Positions 24,317 to 32,382 of a stretch of 64,000 nt of DNA are shown in pieces. The DNA is from Actinomycetes bacterium (lineage in GTDB: Bacteria > Actinomycetota > Acidimicrobiia > Acidimicrobiales > Ilumatobacteraceae). The notes beneath the pieces were generated by a model. The model was not told the DNA's origin, made no database searches, and was given only the letters and a program-made list of their open reading frames with translations. The position numbers and the translations under genes are program-made. The number at the start of each line of letters is the position of its first letter. The first letter of the stretch is position 1. The stretch covers positions 124,001-188,000 of the forward strand of contig JAIOPC010000009.1 in NCBI GenBank assembly GCA_021414085.1. The letters run 5' to 3'.

Positions 24317-25543
24317 TCACTGTGTGGCCCACTGAGCGCTGGCGCAACAGTGTCCGAAGTACGCCGGAAACGTTGGGACAATTGCCGTACGCAGAGTGTC
24401 GCCGCTGTCATCGAGGAAGTCGAGGCTCGTTACCTCGACGCCAAGTGGAATGGGTAAGGCGAAGTACGTCTCGCCGGGGTTCCGAAGAACTGGAACTTGG
24501 ACCTTGCTGCCGTCGGCAAGATTGGCACGCAACCCCGCGGTCGCCGGATCCGTGTAACCAAACACGATGACTCCATAACCCGCAACGCCAGCGATGTTCA
24601 CATCGCCCGCAGTTTGCGGAGCGTCGGTGGGTTGGCTGAGCCGGTCCTCCTCCACGCCCCCGATTAACTCATCACCTGCGTATACGAAAATGCCGCGGAG
24701 CGCTCTCGTGTTGGCCTGTACGGCGTACTGGATGCCACTCAGGGTGCCGATGAACTGCGCAACTTTGCTGGAAGGAACGGCGTCGGGATCGATAGTCCGG
24801 ATCGGGAGCTCCTTGGTAGAGACAAAGGTGAGGCTGCGCGCGACATCGGTGAGATCATCTGCCCCGCTCTCCGGCACCACGGATCCCCGAGGTTGTGACA
24901 CGGTTACGTCGACGCCCGGCTCCTGCTCCCACCACACCTGGCGCGTCGTTTGCAGACCCGCGTGGCCTTTGATATCCACCGGGTCGCCGTTCTCGGGCTT
25001 CGGACTCAGCCCGGAACTGACGTTGACCTGGTACGTGCCGGTCGGACTCACCACCGAGTAGGTGAAGTAGTACCCAGACGGCGCGAAAAGGCCAAAGGCG
25101 GTGAACAACGACGCCGTCCAACCTTGAGGAAGTTGGGTGAGGTCGGGGACCACGTAGTCGACGTCCGACACGACCGGCGCGGCCGTGCGAGGTTGGTCAT
25201 CAAGCGAGATCCAAAACGGTGGATCGGTCAAGACAGGGTCGATCGACGTCGGACTCGCTGCCGGTGTTTGCCGCGGGTTGTGGCCGACGGCGTACAAGCC
25301 GGCAATCAGAAGTGCCGCAGCGGCGCATGCAGCCACATACCAACGAGCGCGCCACGGTGAAGGGACCAGCGCGTGCACGTGTTCCATCGGTTGATCTGGG
25401 GGGGACATCACGAGTGCGATCTTCTCGGGGTCTGACTCGCGTACCAGAAGCCCACTGCGCACCCGCTCCCAGAAAGCGTCGTCGGCGGCGGGGGCGTCGA
25501 AACCGCGCAGCGCAGTCGCAACTCGGTCGTGTGTCCAAGTCAT
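24317..25543 (-). CDS. Putative membrane anti-sigma factor
   Basis: A 408-residue protein with a short cytoplasmic N-terminal region, one membrane helix at about residues 70-88 and a large extracytoplasmic domain. Its ATG overlaps the stop of the ECF sigma gene by one base (TGATG), the standard position of a cognate anti-sigma factor. No zinc HxxxCxxC motif was seen, so it is not a ZAS-type anti-sigma. The outer domain is not recognised. The anti-sigma role is inferred from topology and operon position. Confidence 0.6.
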   Translation of the reverse strand: MTWTHDRVATALRGFDAPAADDAFWERVRSGLLVRESDPEKIALVMSPPDQPMEHVHALVPSPWRARWYVAACAAAALLIAGLYAVGHNPRQTPAASPTSIDPVLTDPPFWISLDDQPRTAAPVVSDVDYVVPDLTQLPQGWTASLFTAFGLFAPSGYYFTYSVVSPTGTYQVNVSSGLSPKPENGDPVDIKGHAGLQTTRQVWWEQEPGVDVTVSQPRGSVVPESGADDLTDVARSLTFVSTKELPIRTIDPDAVPSSKVAQFIGTLSGIQYAVQANTRALRGIFVYAGDELIGGVEEDRLSQPTDAPQTAGDVNIAGVAGYGVIVFGYTDPATAGLRANLADGSKVQVPVLRNPGETYFALPIPLGVEVTSLDFLDDSGDTLRTAIVPTFPAYFGHCCASAQWATQ

Positions 25544-26100
25544 CAGATTTCGTTCCCTTCTATTGCTGTCTTGATCGCCGCGCGGGCTCGATGAATCCGC
25601 GACGCGATCGTGCCGTTGGCTATCCCGAGAACGGTCGCCGCGTCGTCGTATGACATGTCCTGCCCATCAATAAGCAGCAGAATCACGCGCTGGTCGATCG
25701 GAAGTTCATCGAGTGCCGCCTTCACTGCCATGCGATCAGCCACCGCGTCGGAGCGGTCGCCCACTTCCGTCAACGTCGCTGCCCGCTGTTGACGAGCCGC
25801 ACGTCGACGACCGGACCTCAAGTGGTCAAGGGCGGTTCGATAGGCGATCGTGAAGAGCCAGGTTTGGGGCGAGGAGTCGCCGCGAAACGATCTGCGCTGC
25901 TCGAACGCCTTCAGATACGCAGCCTGTAGCACGTCGTCGACGTCGCCGCCTACCAACCGATAGGCCATGCGGCGCACGGCCTGGTCGTGGACACGCAAGA
26001 ACGCCTCGAACTCAGCGGCACTTACGAGGCCGACCGACTCCTCATATAGCTCGGAGGCAGAAACGTGTTGTTGCTCGATAACAGGTTCGACGCCCACCAA
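25543..26100 (-). CDS. ECF-family RNA polymerase sigma factor
   Basis: A 185-residue sigma-70-family factor. Region 2 is at about 30-95, with VDDVLQAAYLKAFEQRRSFR and TWLFTIAYRTALDHLR. Region 4 is at about 125-180, with LPIDQRVILLLIDGQDMSYDDAATVLGIANGTIASRIHRAR, the helix-turn-helix that reads the -35 element. The GTG start at 26100 is the longest option; the true start may be a few codons inside. It is translationally coupled to the anti-sigma gene. Its place inside the pilus locus suggests, but does not prove, control of pilin genes. Confidence 0.9.
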   Translation of the reverse strand: MVGVEPVIEQQHVSASELYEESVGLVSAAEFEAFLRVHDQAVRRMAYRLVGGDVDDVLQAAYLKAFEQRRSFRGDSSPQTWLFTIAYRTALDHLRSGRRRAARQQRAATLTEVGDRSDAVADRMAVKAALDELPIDQRVILLLIDGQDMSYDDAATVLGIANGTIASRIHRARAAIKTAIEGNEI

Positions 26101-26164
26101 CCCGCGATCCTTCCATCCAGATTGGAACTTGTGCGCAAGGGAGACTGGCGCGATGGGAAGGTCG

Positions 26165-26170
26165 TAGCGT
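26165..26170 (+). promoter_or_regulatory. -10 box of a leaderless promoter
   Basis: TAGCGT, 7 bases before the GTG at 26178 of the acetyltransferase. Confidence 0.5.
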
Positions 26171-26177
26171 CTGGCGC

Positions 26178-26678
26178 GTGCAGGTCGACTTTCGAGAAGT
26201 TCGGATCCCAGACGACCACGAGCAACTTGCCGAGTTTCTGTGCAACGACGAGTGGCCCTTCCACGGTCAGCGCAAGCTCACGTCCGCCGACATAGCCGCG
26301 ATGGAATTCTCAACCACGAACGTCGCGACTTTCTGGGTGATAGCCGACGGTCGCGCCGTCGGGCTTGTTCGACTCCTCGATCTCGCCGATATCGGAGACG
26401 GAGCGCCGCTGTTCGACCTTCGCATCGGCAGCGCATATCGCAGCCGTGGTTTCGGACTGCGAGCCGTTCGATGGCTCGTTGACTACCTGTTCACGACCTA
26501 TCCCGAACTGCACCGCACCGAGGCCAACACCCGCCACGACAACACGGCTATGCAACGGATACTCACCGCCGCTGGCTTCACGCAGGAGGGTCGACTACGC
26601 GACGCCTGGAAGAGCGACGACGGGAAGTGGTGCGACACTTTGATCTACGGAATCCTTCGCAGTGACGTCAGGAACTAG
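26178..26678 (+). CDS. GNAT-family N-acetyltransferase, RimJ/RimL-like
   Basis: A 166-residue acetyltransferase. The acetyl-CoA site is in the region FDLRIGSAYRSRGFGLRAVR (R-x-x-G-x-G/A variant), followed by EANTRHDNTAMQRILTAAGF and the typical RLRDAWKSDDGKWCDTLIYGIL ending of RimJ/L proteins. The substrate is unknown. The GTG start is supported by a -10 box 7 bases upstream. Its stop overlaps that of the convergent PilX-like gene in a shared CTAG. Confidence 0.85.
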   Translation: MQVDFREVRIPDDHEQLAEFLCNDEWPFHGQRKLTSADIAAMEFSTTNVATFWVIADGRAVGLVRLLDLADIGDGAPLFDLRIGSAYRSRGFGLRAVRWLVDYLFTTYPELHRTEANTRHDNTAMQRILTAAGFTQEGRLRDAWKSDDGKWCDTLIYGILRSDVRN

Positions 26679-28132
26679 CCGGCGCTGGTCACCCAGGAGT
26701 TGACGGCGAACTTGCCGTAGTCGTTGACCTGCACGATCGCGATCGAAGTGATGTGCGGTGTGCCAGAGGTTGTGGTCGACACGATCTTGAACGTCTTCTG
26801 CACGATGCGGTTCACCATGCCCAGCTGATTGTCGGCCGGCAGATCGACCGACTGGGTGATCTTGGCAGCGAGCACACCGCCGACCAGTTGGATGCTCTTG
26901 TTCGCACCCTTGCCGCTGCCAACGGTGACGTTGATGGCGCCTTGCGGCACGCTGACGTAGCCGGGGATGTACACCGTCGTCGTGCTGGTGCCGGTGAGTT
27001 GGAAATCGATCACGGGTGCCACCGGCGGTACGGGGCTGACGGTCGGCACGAGCGTCGACGGTCGGTAGCCAGTCGAAGCGGCGTCGACCGGTGGTGTCGT
27101 GTCGCCGGGGTTGGTTTCGGTCGTCGACTTCGGCACCTGCAGTTGCCCCGGCAGCACTAGGTCGGTGCTGGAGGTGGCGCCAGAAGTGACTCCGTTGACA
27201 GTCTCGATCGACACACCGGCCGATACGTAGTTGCCGACGTCGGTTGGATCGACCAGGCGCGCATTGAAACGAACCCGCGGCCCGTTCGCCGTGCCGCTAT
27301 CGGTGACGACCATGCGACCGGCAGCGCCAAAGACAAACGTGCCACCGATGCCGGAGATGTTGATCAACGATGGCGCGTTGACTGCGTAGAAGGCAGCTTC
27401 CGAGTTCGTAGTGCAACCTTCGATCGCACCCTCACCGACGACCACGTTCGCATTCGCCCCGAACGTCACCGTGTTCTCGAAGTAGTAGACGCCGGAGGTA
27501 AAGAACGTGGGAACAGAGTCGGCGATTGTGACTGCGTCGGTGTAGGTGCCGGGGAAGAAGACACGACACGAACCTGCCCACGCCGGCATCATGTAGCCAG
27601 CGCTTGCCAAGTGATTCACGCCGTGCGATGGCAACGGAGGCAAGAAAATCTTTCCACCTTCGCTGCCGGCCGACACATCGGCCCACCAGGCACCGACGTC
27701 GGCGTTTCCGGAGCCGGCGTACGGCGCACCGATTGTGCCGATCGGCGGTACCGCACCGGCTTCCACGACACCCAACGCCACGCGCAGGTCGGCGTCGGCC
27801 AGCTCGGCGGCATCGCTGAGGGTTGTGCACTCTGTGCTCACCGGCACGCCCAGGTCGGGGGCGGCGAGCGTGACTGCTGTGTGCAGGCCACTTGCAGAGC
27901 ACGCGACATACAGCGCGCTGGGATCAGCCAGCGTGACACGCAGCGCTCCGCGGACCGCCTCAGCGCGGCTCGCCTTGTGCTGTTGCACGCGATCGCCGCG
28001 CAGCACGACCGACACATAGTTCATCATCGGCACCAGCATCAGCGATCCGATGATGATGAACACGAGCGCGAAAATCAGGGCTGTGCCCTCATCGGCAGCC
28101 TCTCGCTTGGGACGCACGAAGAGGCGCTTCAT
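26675..28132 (-). CDS. PilX-like type IV pilus assembly protein
   Basis: A 485-residue protein with a short basic N terminus and one hydrophobic helix right after it (DEGTALIFALVFIIIGSLM, residues 14-32), then a large Thr/Gly/Val-rich outer domain. The glycine-then-hydrophobic arrangement resembles PilX, which also lacks a glutamate at position +5. It starts at 28132 in a 4-base ATGA overlap with the vWA pilin, so the two are surely made together. The outer domain (about 100-485) is not recognised. A role in a minor-pilin tip complex is inferred. Confidence 0.6.
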   Translation of the reverse strand: MKRLFVRPKREAADEGTALIFALVFIIIGSLMLVPMMNYVSVVLRGDRVQQHKASRAEAVRGALRVTLADPSALYVACSASGLHTAVTLAAPDLGVPVSTECTTLSDAAELADADLRVALGVVEAGAVPPIGTIGAPYAGSGNADVGAWWADVSAGSEGGKIFLPPLPSHGVNHLASAGYMMPAWAGSCRVFFPGTYTDAVTIADSVPTFFTSGVYYFENTVTFGANANVVVGEGAIEGCTTNSEAAFYAVNAPSLINISGIGGTFVFGAAGRMVVTDSGTANGPRVRFNARLVDPTDVGNYVSAGVSIETVNGVTSGATSSTDLVLPGQLQVPKSTTETNPGDTTPPVDAASTGYRPSTLVPTVSPVPPVAPVIDFQLTGTSTTTVYIPGYVSVPQGAINVTVGSGKGANKSIQLVGGVLAAKITQSVDLPADNQLGMVNRIVQKTFKIVSTTTSGTPHITSIAIVQVNDYGKFAVNSWVTSAG

Positions 28133-31100
28133 TTCAGGGCCACTGTCATCACGCACGAAACGGCCGTGTTCGGGGCAACGCTTAAGGTGATCTTGCTCCA
28201 GGGCGAGCCGGTATCGATTGGGCTGGTCGTAAACGGATAGTTGGCCCCACCGGCTTTGCACGACCAGCCGACTGGGTTGTAGTCGTCGAGCGTTGAGGTC
28301 GCCATCGGGCTGATCGACACGTTGATCGCGGTACCAGAGCTGAGCTCGTAGTCGAAGGTGCCGCTGCGATACAACGCACTCGTCGTGGCCGTGGTGAGGT
28401 CGACAGAGCTTTGGTAGGTGAATGGATCCGACGCGTTGGTGGTGCCAACTTTCGTCTGCAGCGTCACAGTGCCGCCGCATTCAGCCAGCGCCATGCTTGT
28501 CATCGCGCCTGAGAACTGCGTCCAGTTCGGCAGCTCGTAGTAAGTGGCCTGCGCCGCGTTGGTGTACACGCCCGCGGTCTGAACGGCCGGAACAGCACCG
28601 CTAGGAGCAATGAACTGCTTGAGGATGTCGCGATTCGGTCGGTTGTAGCTCGACGACCCTTCATGGAAGGTGAACGGCTCGGCGTACACCTTGGTTGCAT
28701 CCCATCCGTCAGTAGTACCGCTGGATGTGTTGCCGGTGTTGTAGGCGGCCTCAGTCGTTGCTTCCCACAGCGAGAACGGGGTGGTGTAGATGTTCTGTGT
28801 GCGGTAGCTGTCGGACTCGTCGGCCGTGGTGTTACCCGAGTTGTAGGCCGACTGAGTGATGGAAGTCCACGTCGTGAACGGAGCGGTGTACAACGTGGCG
28901 ACACGCCAGCCATCAGACTCGTCGCCAGTGGTGTTGCTGGAGTTGTACGTCGCTTCGGTTGTCGCTTCCCACAGCGAGAAAGGACTGGTGTAGATGTTCT
29001 GTGTGCGGTAGCTGTCGGACTCGTCGGCCGTGGTGTTACCCGAGTTGTACGCCGACTGAGTGATAGAAGTCCACGTCGTGAACGGAGCGGCGTACACCGT
29101 GGTCGCACGCCACCCGTCGGTTTCATCGGGGGTGGTGTTACCCGAGTTGTAGGCCGACTCTGTGGCCGTCTCCCAGGAGGTGTACGGGCTGGAGTAGTTC
29201 GTAACCGTCCGGAACCCATCGGTGGAATCACCGGTGGTGTTACTGAGGCCGTACAGCCCCGCCGTTGTGCTCGTCCAGCTACCCAACGTGCCAGTCACAC
29301 GCGCGCGGAAGCCGTCGGTCGAACCGCTGACGGAGTTGCTCCTGTTGTAAAAGGTCGCGGAAGGCGAGGTAATGGTCGCCCAGCTACCCAACGTGCCGGT
29401 CACACGCGTCCGGTAGCCGTCGGTGGAGTCGTTGCCCTGGTTGCTCTTGTGGAAGAGCGCTGCGGTCGTGGTCGACCATGTCGGACCGAGCGTGCCAGTA
29501 ACACGTGCCCGGTAGTTGTCGGTTTCGTCAGCGACCGTGTTGTTCGATTCGTAGGTCGACTTCGAAATCGAGTTCCAGTTGCTACCTGTCTTCTTCTCGT
29601 AAGTGATTCCGGTGCTCGAGACCTCGTAAACCATGCCACTACCTGCAGCTTCATAGGTGAGACCAGTGCCCGCCACCTCGTACGTCAGGTTGTAACCGCG
29701 CTGCCAGCTTTCGAGATGCGAGCCGCGCTGATAGTCGAGGTGATAGCCGCGCTCCCAGTTGCCGAGGTGCGAGCCACGTTGGTAGTCGTAGTGATAGCCG
29801 CGGACGTAGTCCTCGAGGTGATAGCCAGCGCCCTGTTGCACCCACAACGATTGCCCGCTGGTGTCGGCACCGACGTACACGCCAATCAACTTCTCGAGGT
29901 CGACCTCGAACTCGCGCACCACTCGGTTGGCTCGGTTCCATGCCAATTGGCTGTAGGAACTGCCGTTAGACGACGCCAGCCCCGAGTCGTCTGGGTGTGC
30001 CACCGGCGCCGAACTCGCGCTCGTCGCATTAAAGCGGTTGTAGGTCGGAATGCCGTCGGTGAAGAAGATGAGTGTCTTGGGCAGCGTGGATTGCACGGTG
30101 CCATTCGAGTTGCGGAACATGCGGAACATTCCGTCTTCCCAGTTCGTACCGCCGGTGCTGTTGAGTCCAGCAACGAGAGCCTTCAACGCCGTGACGTCAG
30201 ACTCAACGAGCATGTCGTAGTACTTGGTCCAGGCCGCGCCCGCACCAAGTGTGGTAGCGGTCGTCGCGAAGGTGACGACTTGCAGTTTGATCGGCGTACC
30301 AGCGAATGCATCGATAAATGCCGTCACGCCGGTACGCACGTACGACATGTTCGAGCCGATACTGCCGGAGGTGTCGACGACGAGACCGAAGTTGCCACCG
30401 CAACGCGACCGGGTGGCCGCAAAGGTCGGAGCACCGGAAAGGTTGGTGGTGCCCAACTCGGTTTCACGATTGGTGCCGCCTGCGCTCAGCGTGATCGAGT
30501 CGGTACCACCACCGGCGCCGGCGAGGTCGCCACCGCCGTTAATGGTCACGGTGACGCGACGACCATTCTTGACGTAGTACGTAGGGTCTTCGCCCTCGGC
30601 ACCTGTGCCGTCGCCTGGTGCTGCGGGATCGGTTGCCAAGGTGACGAGCATCACCCAGACCGGCGGGGTGACTCCGGCGTAATACTCGATTCCGGTCGGT
30701 GGCGCCGGCACGTCGTGCAACACCACTACCTGCGAGCACGTGGGTGGGGCCGAGTCCACGGAGTAACACGCAACGCGAATGACTTGCCAGTCGAGATCGA
30801 GTGTTTGGATATAGCGGTACGAAACGATGGTCTGTGTCGGAATCGAATCGGTGGTTCCCGGGATCGAGCCAGTCCACGACAGCATCAGGGTGTTGCTGCC
30901 GCTGACGTTCACGTTTGACGGGCACACAGTTCCGCACGGCGAGGCGCCGGCGTCGGTGTTGACGACCTCGGCGGAAGCGAGATCCGTCGGCATCCAAATG
31001 CCGACGGATTGCTCTGAGCGCGTGTTGTTGATTCGGCCTTGGCTGTTGTCGGCCTGAGCGAGGAGCACGCTGGTCGCGGTCGCCATCGCCGCCACCAACA

Positions 31101-31188
31101 TGCCGGTGATGGTGACGCTGATCATCACCTCCGGCAACGTCATGCCGGAATCTCGGTGAGCTCTGCGGGTTGCAAGGCGCTTAAACAT
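28129..31188 (-). CDS. Giant modular minor pilin with vWA domain and tandem repeats (putative tip adhesin)
   Basis: A 1019-residue protein built as follows. Residues 1-15 are a class III prepilin leader ending SG, followed by MTLPE with the key glutamate at +5 (E20) and a hydrophobic helix to about 44. Residues 45-260 are a pilin-like outer region with paired cysteines. Residues 266-445 are a von Willebrand factor A domain with a complete metal site: DTSGS (272-276), threonine in STGGTNW (344-350), and aspartate in FFTDG (375-379). Residues 455-535 are Tyr-rich short repeats (GYHL, GSHL, TYE types). Residues 537-840 are nine 34-residue repeats with tryptophan at 538, 571, 603, 638, 672, 706, 740, 774 and 808. 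Residues 841-1019 are a C-terminal domain. Streptococcus sanguinis PilB is a known pilin with a grafted vWA module; the adhesin role here is inferred. It overlaps pilV-like by 8 bases and pilX-like by 4. Confidence 0.85.
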   Translation of the reverse strand: MFKRLATRRAHRDSGMTLPEVMISVTITGMLVAAMATATSVLLAQADNSQGRINNTRSEQSVGIWMPTDLASAEVVNTDAGASPCGTVCPSNVNVSGSNTLMLSWTGSIPGTTDSIPTQTIVSYRYIQTLDLDWQVIRVACYSVDSAPPTCSQVVVLHDVPAPPTGIEYYAGVTPPVWVMLVTLATDPAAPGDGTGAEGEDPTYYVKNGRRVTVTINGGGDLAGAGGGTDSITLSAGGTNRETELGTTNLSGAPTFAATRSRCGGNFGLVVDTSGSIGSNMSYVRTGVTAFIDAFAGTPIKLQVVTFATTATTLGAGAAWTKYYDMLVESDVTALKALVAGLNSTGGTNWEDGMFRMFRNSNGTVQSTLPKTLIFFTDGIPTYNRFNATSASSAPVAHPDDSGLASSNGSSYSQLAWNRANRVVREFEVDLEKLIGVYVGADTSGQSLWVQQGAGYHLEDYVRGYHYDYQRGSHLGNWERGYHLDYQRGSHLESWQRGYNLTYEVAGTGLTYEAAGSGMVYEVSSTGITYEKKTGSNWNSISKSTYESNNTVADETDNYRARVTGTLGPTWSTTTAALFHKSNQGNDSTDGYRTRVTGTLGSWATITSPSATFYNRSNSVSGSTDGFRARVTGTLGSWTSTTAGLYGLSNTTGDSTDGFRTVTNYSSPYTSWETATESAYNSGNTTPDETDGWRATTVYAAPFTTWTSITQSAYNSGNTTADESDSYRTQNIYTSPFSLWEATTEATYNSSNTTGDESDGWRVATLYTAPFTTWTSITQSAYNSGNTTADESDSYRTQNIYTTPFSLWEATTEAAYNTGNTSSGTTDGWDATKVYAEPFTFHEGSSSYNRPNRDILKQFIAPSGAVPAVQTAGVYTNAAQATYYELPNWTQFSGAMTSMALAECGGTVTLQTKVGTTNASDPFTYQSSVDLTTATTSALYRSGTFDYELSSGTAINVSISPMATSTLDDYNPVGWSCKAGGANYPFTTSPIDTGSPWSKITLSVAPNTAVSCVMTVALK
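28669..29580 (-). repeat. Nine tandem 102-base repeats (34 residues each) in the vWA pilin
   Basis: Each unit starts with W and carries a core like SAYNSGNTTADESDSYR. The first four copies vary (32-35 residues); the last five are exactly 34 residues apart. Copies 6 and 8 differ by one residue, and about 133 bases around 28760-28893 and 28964-29097 are almost identical at an offset of 204 bases. This indicates a recent duplication of a two-unit block. Confidence 0.9.
29587..29829 (-). repeat. Short Tyr/His-rich repeats in the vWA pilin
   Basis: Residues 455-534 form short units: GYHLEDYVR, GYHYDYQR, GSHLGNWER, GYHLDYQR and GSHLESWQR, then a second style GYNLTYEVAG, TGLTYEAAG, SGMVYEVSS, TGITYEKKT. 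They link the vWA domain to the 34-residue repeats. Confidence 0.85.
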
Positions 31189-31648
31189 CGCTCTTCACCA
31201 TCTCAATCGTTCGTGTGGGATGTCCGTTGGGAGCGGTCACGGTGATGGTGACCTTCTGCACTAAACCGTCGGGCCAGGTCACCCCCGGGCAAGCACCAGC
31301 CACCCAAGTTCCAAGGGTGGTTGGCGAGGCCGCCGGGACGTAATAGCTGTAGGTAGCCGTCGCTTGTTCCGCCGACCAACCCTCGGCCTGCGCCGCTGCC
31401 TGCACATAGACGTCGTAGTTGCAACTCTCGCCGGCTCGGTTCACGCGGTCGGCGGCATTGGCGAGGACAGTCTCGACCCTCGCTGCGTTACGGGACGACG
31501 CACTGGACTTAATCGTCACGATGCCCGCCATCATGATCGGCACGATCGCCACGCCCATCAGGACCACGGCCACAAGTACCTCGACCAGCGTGTAGCCGCG
31601 GTCACGCGGCTCATGCGGTTCGGCTTCTCGAACTCGTGAAATTTTCAT
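31181..31648 (-). CDS. PilV-like minor pilin
   Basis: A 155-residue type IV prepilin. The leader ends DRG at residue 18 and is followed by YTLVE (glutamate at +5) and the hydrophobic helix VLVAVVLMGVAIVPIMMAGI. The outer domain is small, with cysteines in GESCNYD and AGACPG. ATG 31648 is preceded by GGGAG at a suitable distance, and it gives a leader of normal length; an in-frame ATG at 31684 would make the leader too long. It is the first gene of the minor pilin operon, overlapping the vWA pilin by 8 bases. Confidence 0.85.
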   Translation of the reverse strand: MKISRVREAEPHEPRDRGYTLVEVLVAVVLMGVAIVPIMMAGIVTIKSSASSRNAARVETVLANAADRVNRAGESCNYDVYVQAAAQAEGWSAEQATATYSYYVPAASPTTLGTWVAGACPGVTWPDGLVQKVTITVTAPNGHPTRTIEMVKSDV

Positions 31649-31752
31649 GATCTGCGGCTCCCGAGCTTCCAATAGGGCAACCATTTATCGGCAGCCCTTG
31701 CGCGCGAGTCGTCTCAAGACTTCGACAAGATGGTCGTGAAACAAAAAGCGAA

Positions 31753-31781
31753 AAGGGCCGGGGCTTGTGGCCCCGGCCCTT
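31753..31781 (-). terminator. Intrinsic terminator of pilA
   Basis: A perfect 12-bp stem (arms at 31753-31764 and 31770-31781) with a 5-base loop. On the reverse strand it is followed by CGCTTTTTGT, a good T run. It ends the pilA transcript and separates it from the minor pilin operon. Confidence 0.88.
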
Positions 31782-31810
31782 CTCATTGCACTACTTGGAT
31801 TGCTGCCGTA

Positions 31811-32182
31811 TCACGTAGTTGTGGTTGCGGCGGCCGTGGTTGCGACAGTCGTATCGCAGTCGCCACCGGCGGTTGCGCTGATGGTGGGGGGGCTCCCAGC
31901 CGTCAGGGTCCAGCGAGCCGACGGATCGGTGCGCAGGTAGTTGCCCACGAGGGCAGCCATGGTGGTGGCGTCGCCACCGGTGTCAGCGAAGTACGCCTCG
32001 GTTGCGGTCTCGATGGCCCGCTTCTCGGTGGCGCAGCTGTTCTCCTGGCTCTTGTCGGTGATTCCACGGACGGCGAACACCGTCACGGCGGCAAGAATGC
32101 CAAGGATCACGATGACGATGAGCAATTCGACGAGGGTGAATCCCTTGTCCTTCTTCGGAGCCGCTTCGATTTGATTCTGCAT
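31811..32182 (-). CDS. pilA: Major type IV pilin
   Basis: The main structural subunit of the pilus. The 123-residue preprotein has a leader ending KKDKG at residue 14, then the canonical FTLVELLIVIVILGILAAV helix with glutamate at +5. The short globular part has one cysteine early (ENSCATEK) and one late (GGDCDT), which could form the D-region disulfide. The C terminus is an unusual Ala/Thr tail (VATTAAATTTT). A GGAGG ribosome site 8 bases before ATG 32182 fixes the start; longer frames upstream would give no proper leader. It is transcribed alone, ending at the terminator at 31753. Confidence 0.94.
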   Translation of the reverse strand: MQNQIEAAPKKDKGFTLVELLIVIVILGILAAVTVFAVRGITDKSQENSCATEKRAIETATEAYFADTGGDATTMAALVGNYLRTDPSARWTLTAGSPPTISATAGGDCDTTVATTAAATTTT

Positions 32183-32280
32183 TGGGGTTTCCTCCCGCTT
32201 GATTGTTGAGGTCGTCTTGACCAACGCCGACCCGCAGAACGGAACGGACGCAGAGAAATAGTCGGGACGCGGGAGTCACT

Positions 32281-32304
32281 TCTTGAGCGATTCTTCCCTC
32301 AAGA
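32281..32304. promoter_or_regulatory. Inverted repeat upstream of pilA
   Basis: TCTTGAG and CTCAAGA, 10 bases apart, about 100 bases upstream of the pilA start. A further CTCAAG lies about 20 bases beyond. It could be a regulator site in the pilA promoter region; no clear -10/-35 pair was found for pilA. Confidence 0.35.
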
Positions 32305-32382
32305 TTCCGTCACCCGCCGGCTCAAGCCAGCCGATTGCGGCACCGATATTGAGGTGTGCGACGCCACCAAGAAGACAACTGG

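Noticed and set aside
28669-29580. Possible CRISPR-like array of regular repeats
   Set aside because: The 102-base units are fully coding, in frame, with protein-level conservation and no short direct repeats with unique spacers.
28663-30918. A 751-codon open frame on the plus strand
   Set aside because: It lies wholly antisense to the vWA pilin. Its length comes from the repeat array and high GC; its product is rich in Arg, Val and Gly and has no recognisable domain.
32183-32382. Riboswitch (for example cyclic-di-GMP) upstream of pilA
   Set aside because: No GEMM-type conserved core could be found. Only a short inverted repeat and a ribosome binding site are supported.
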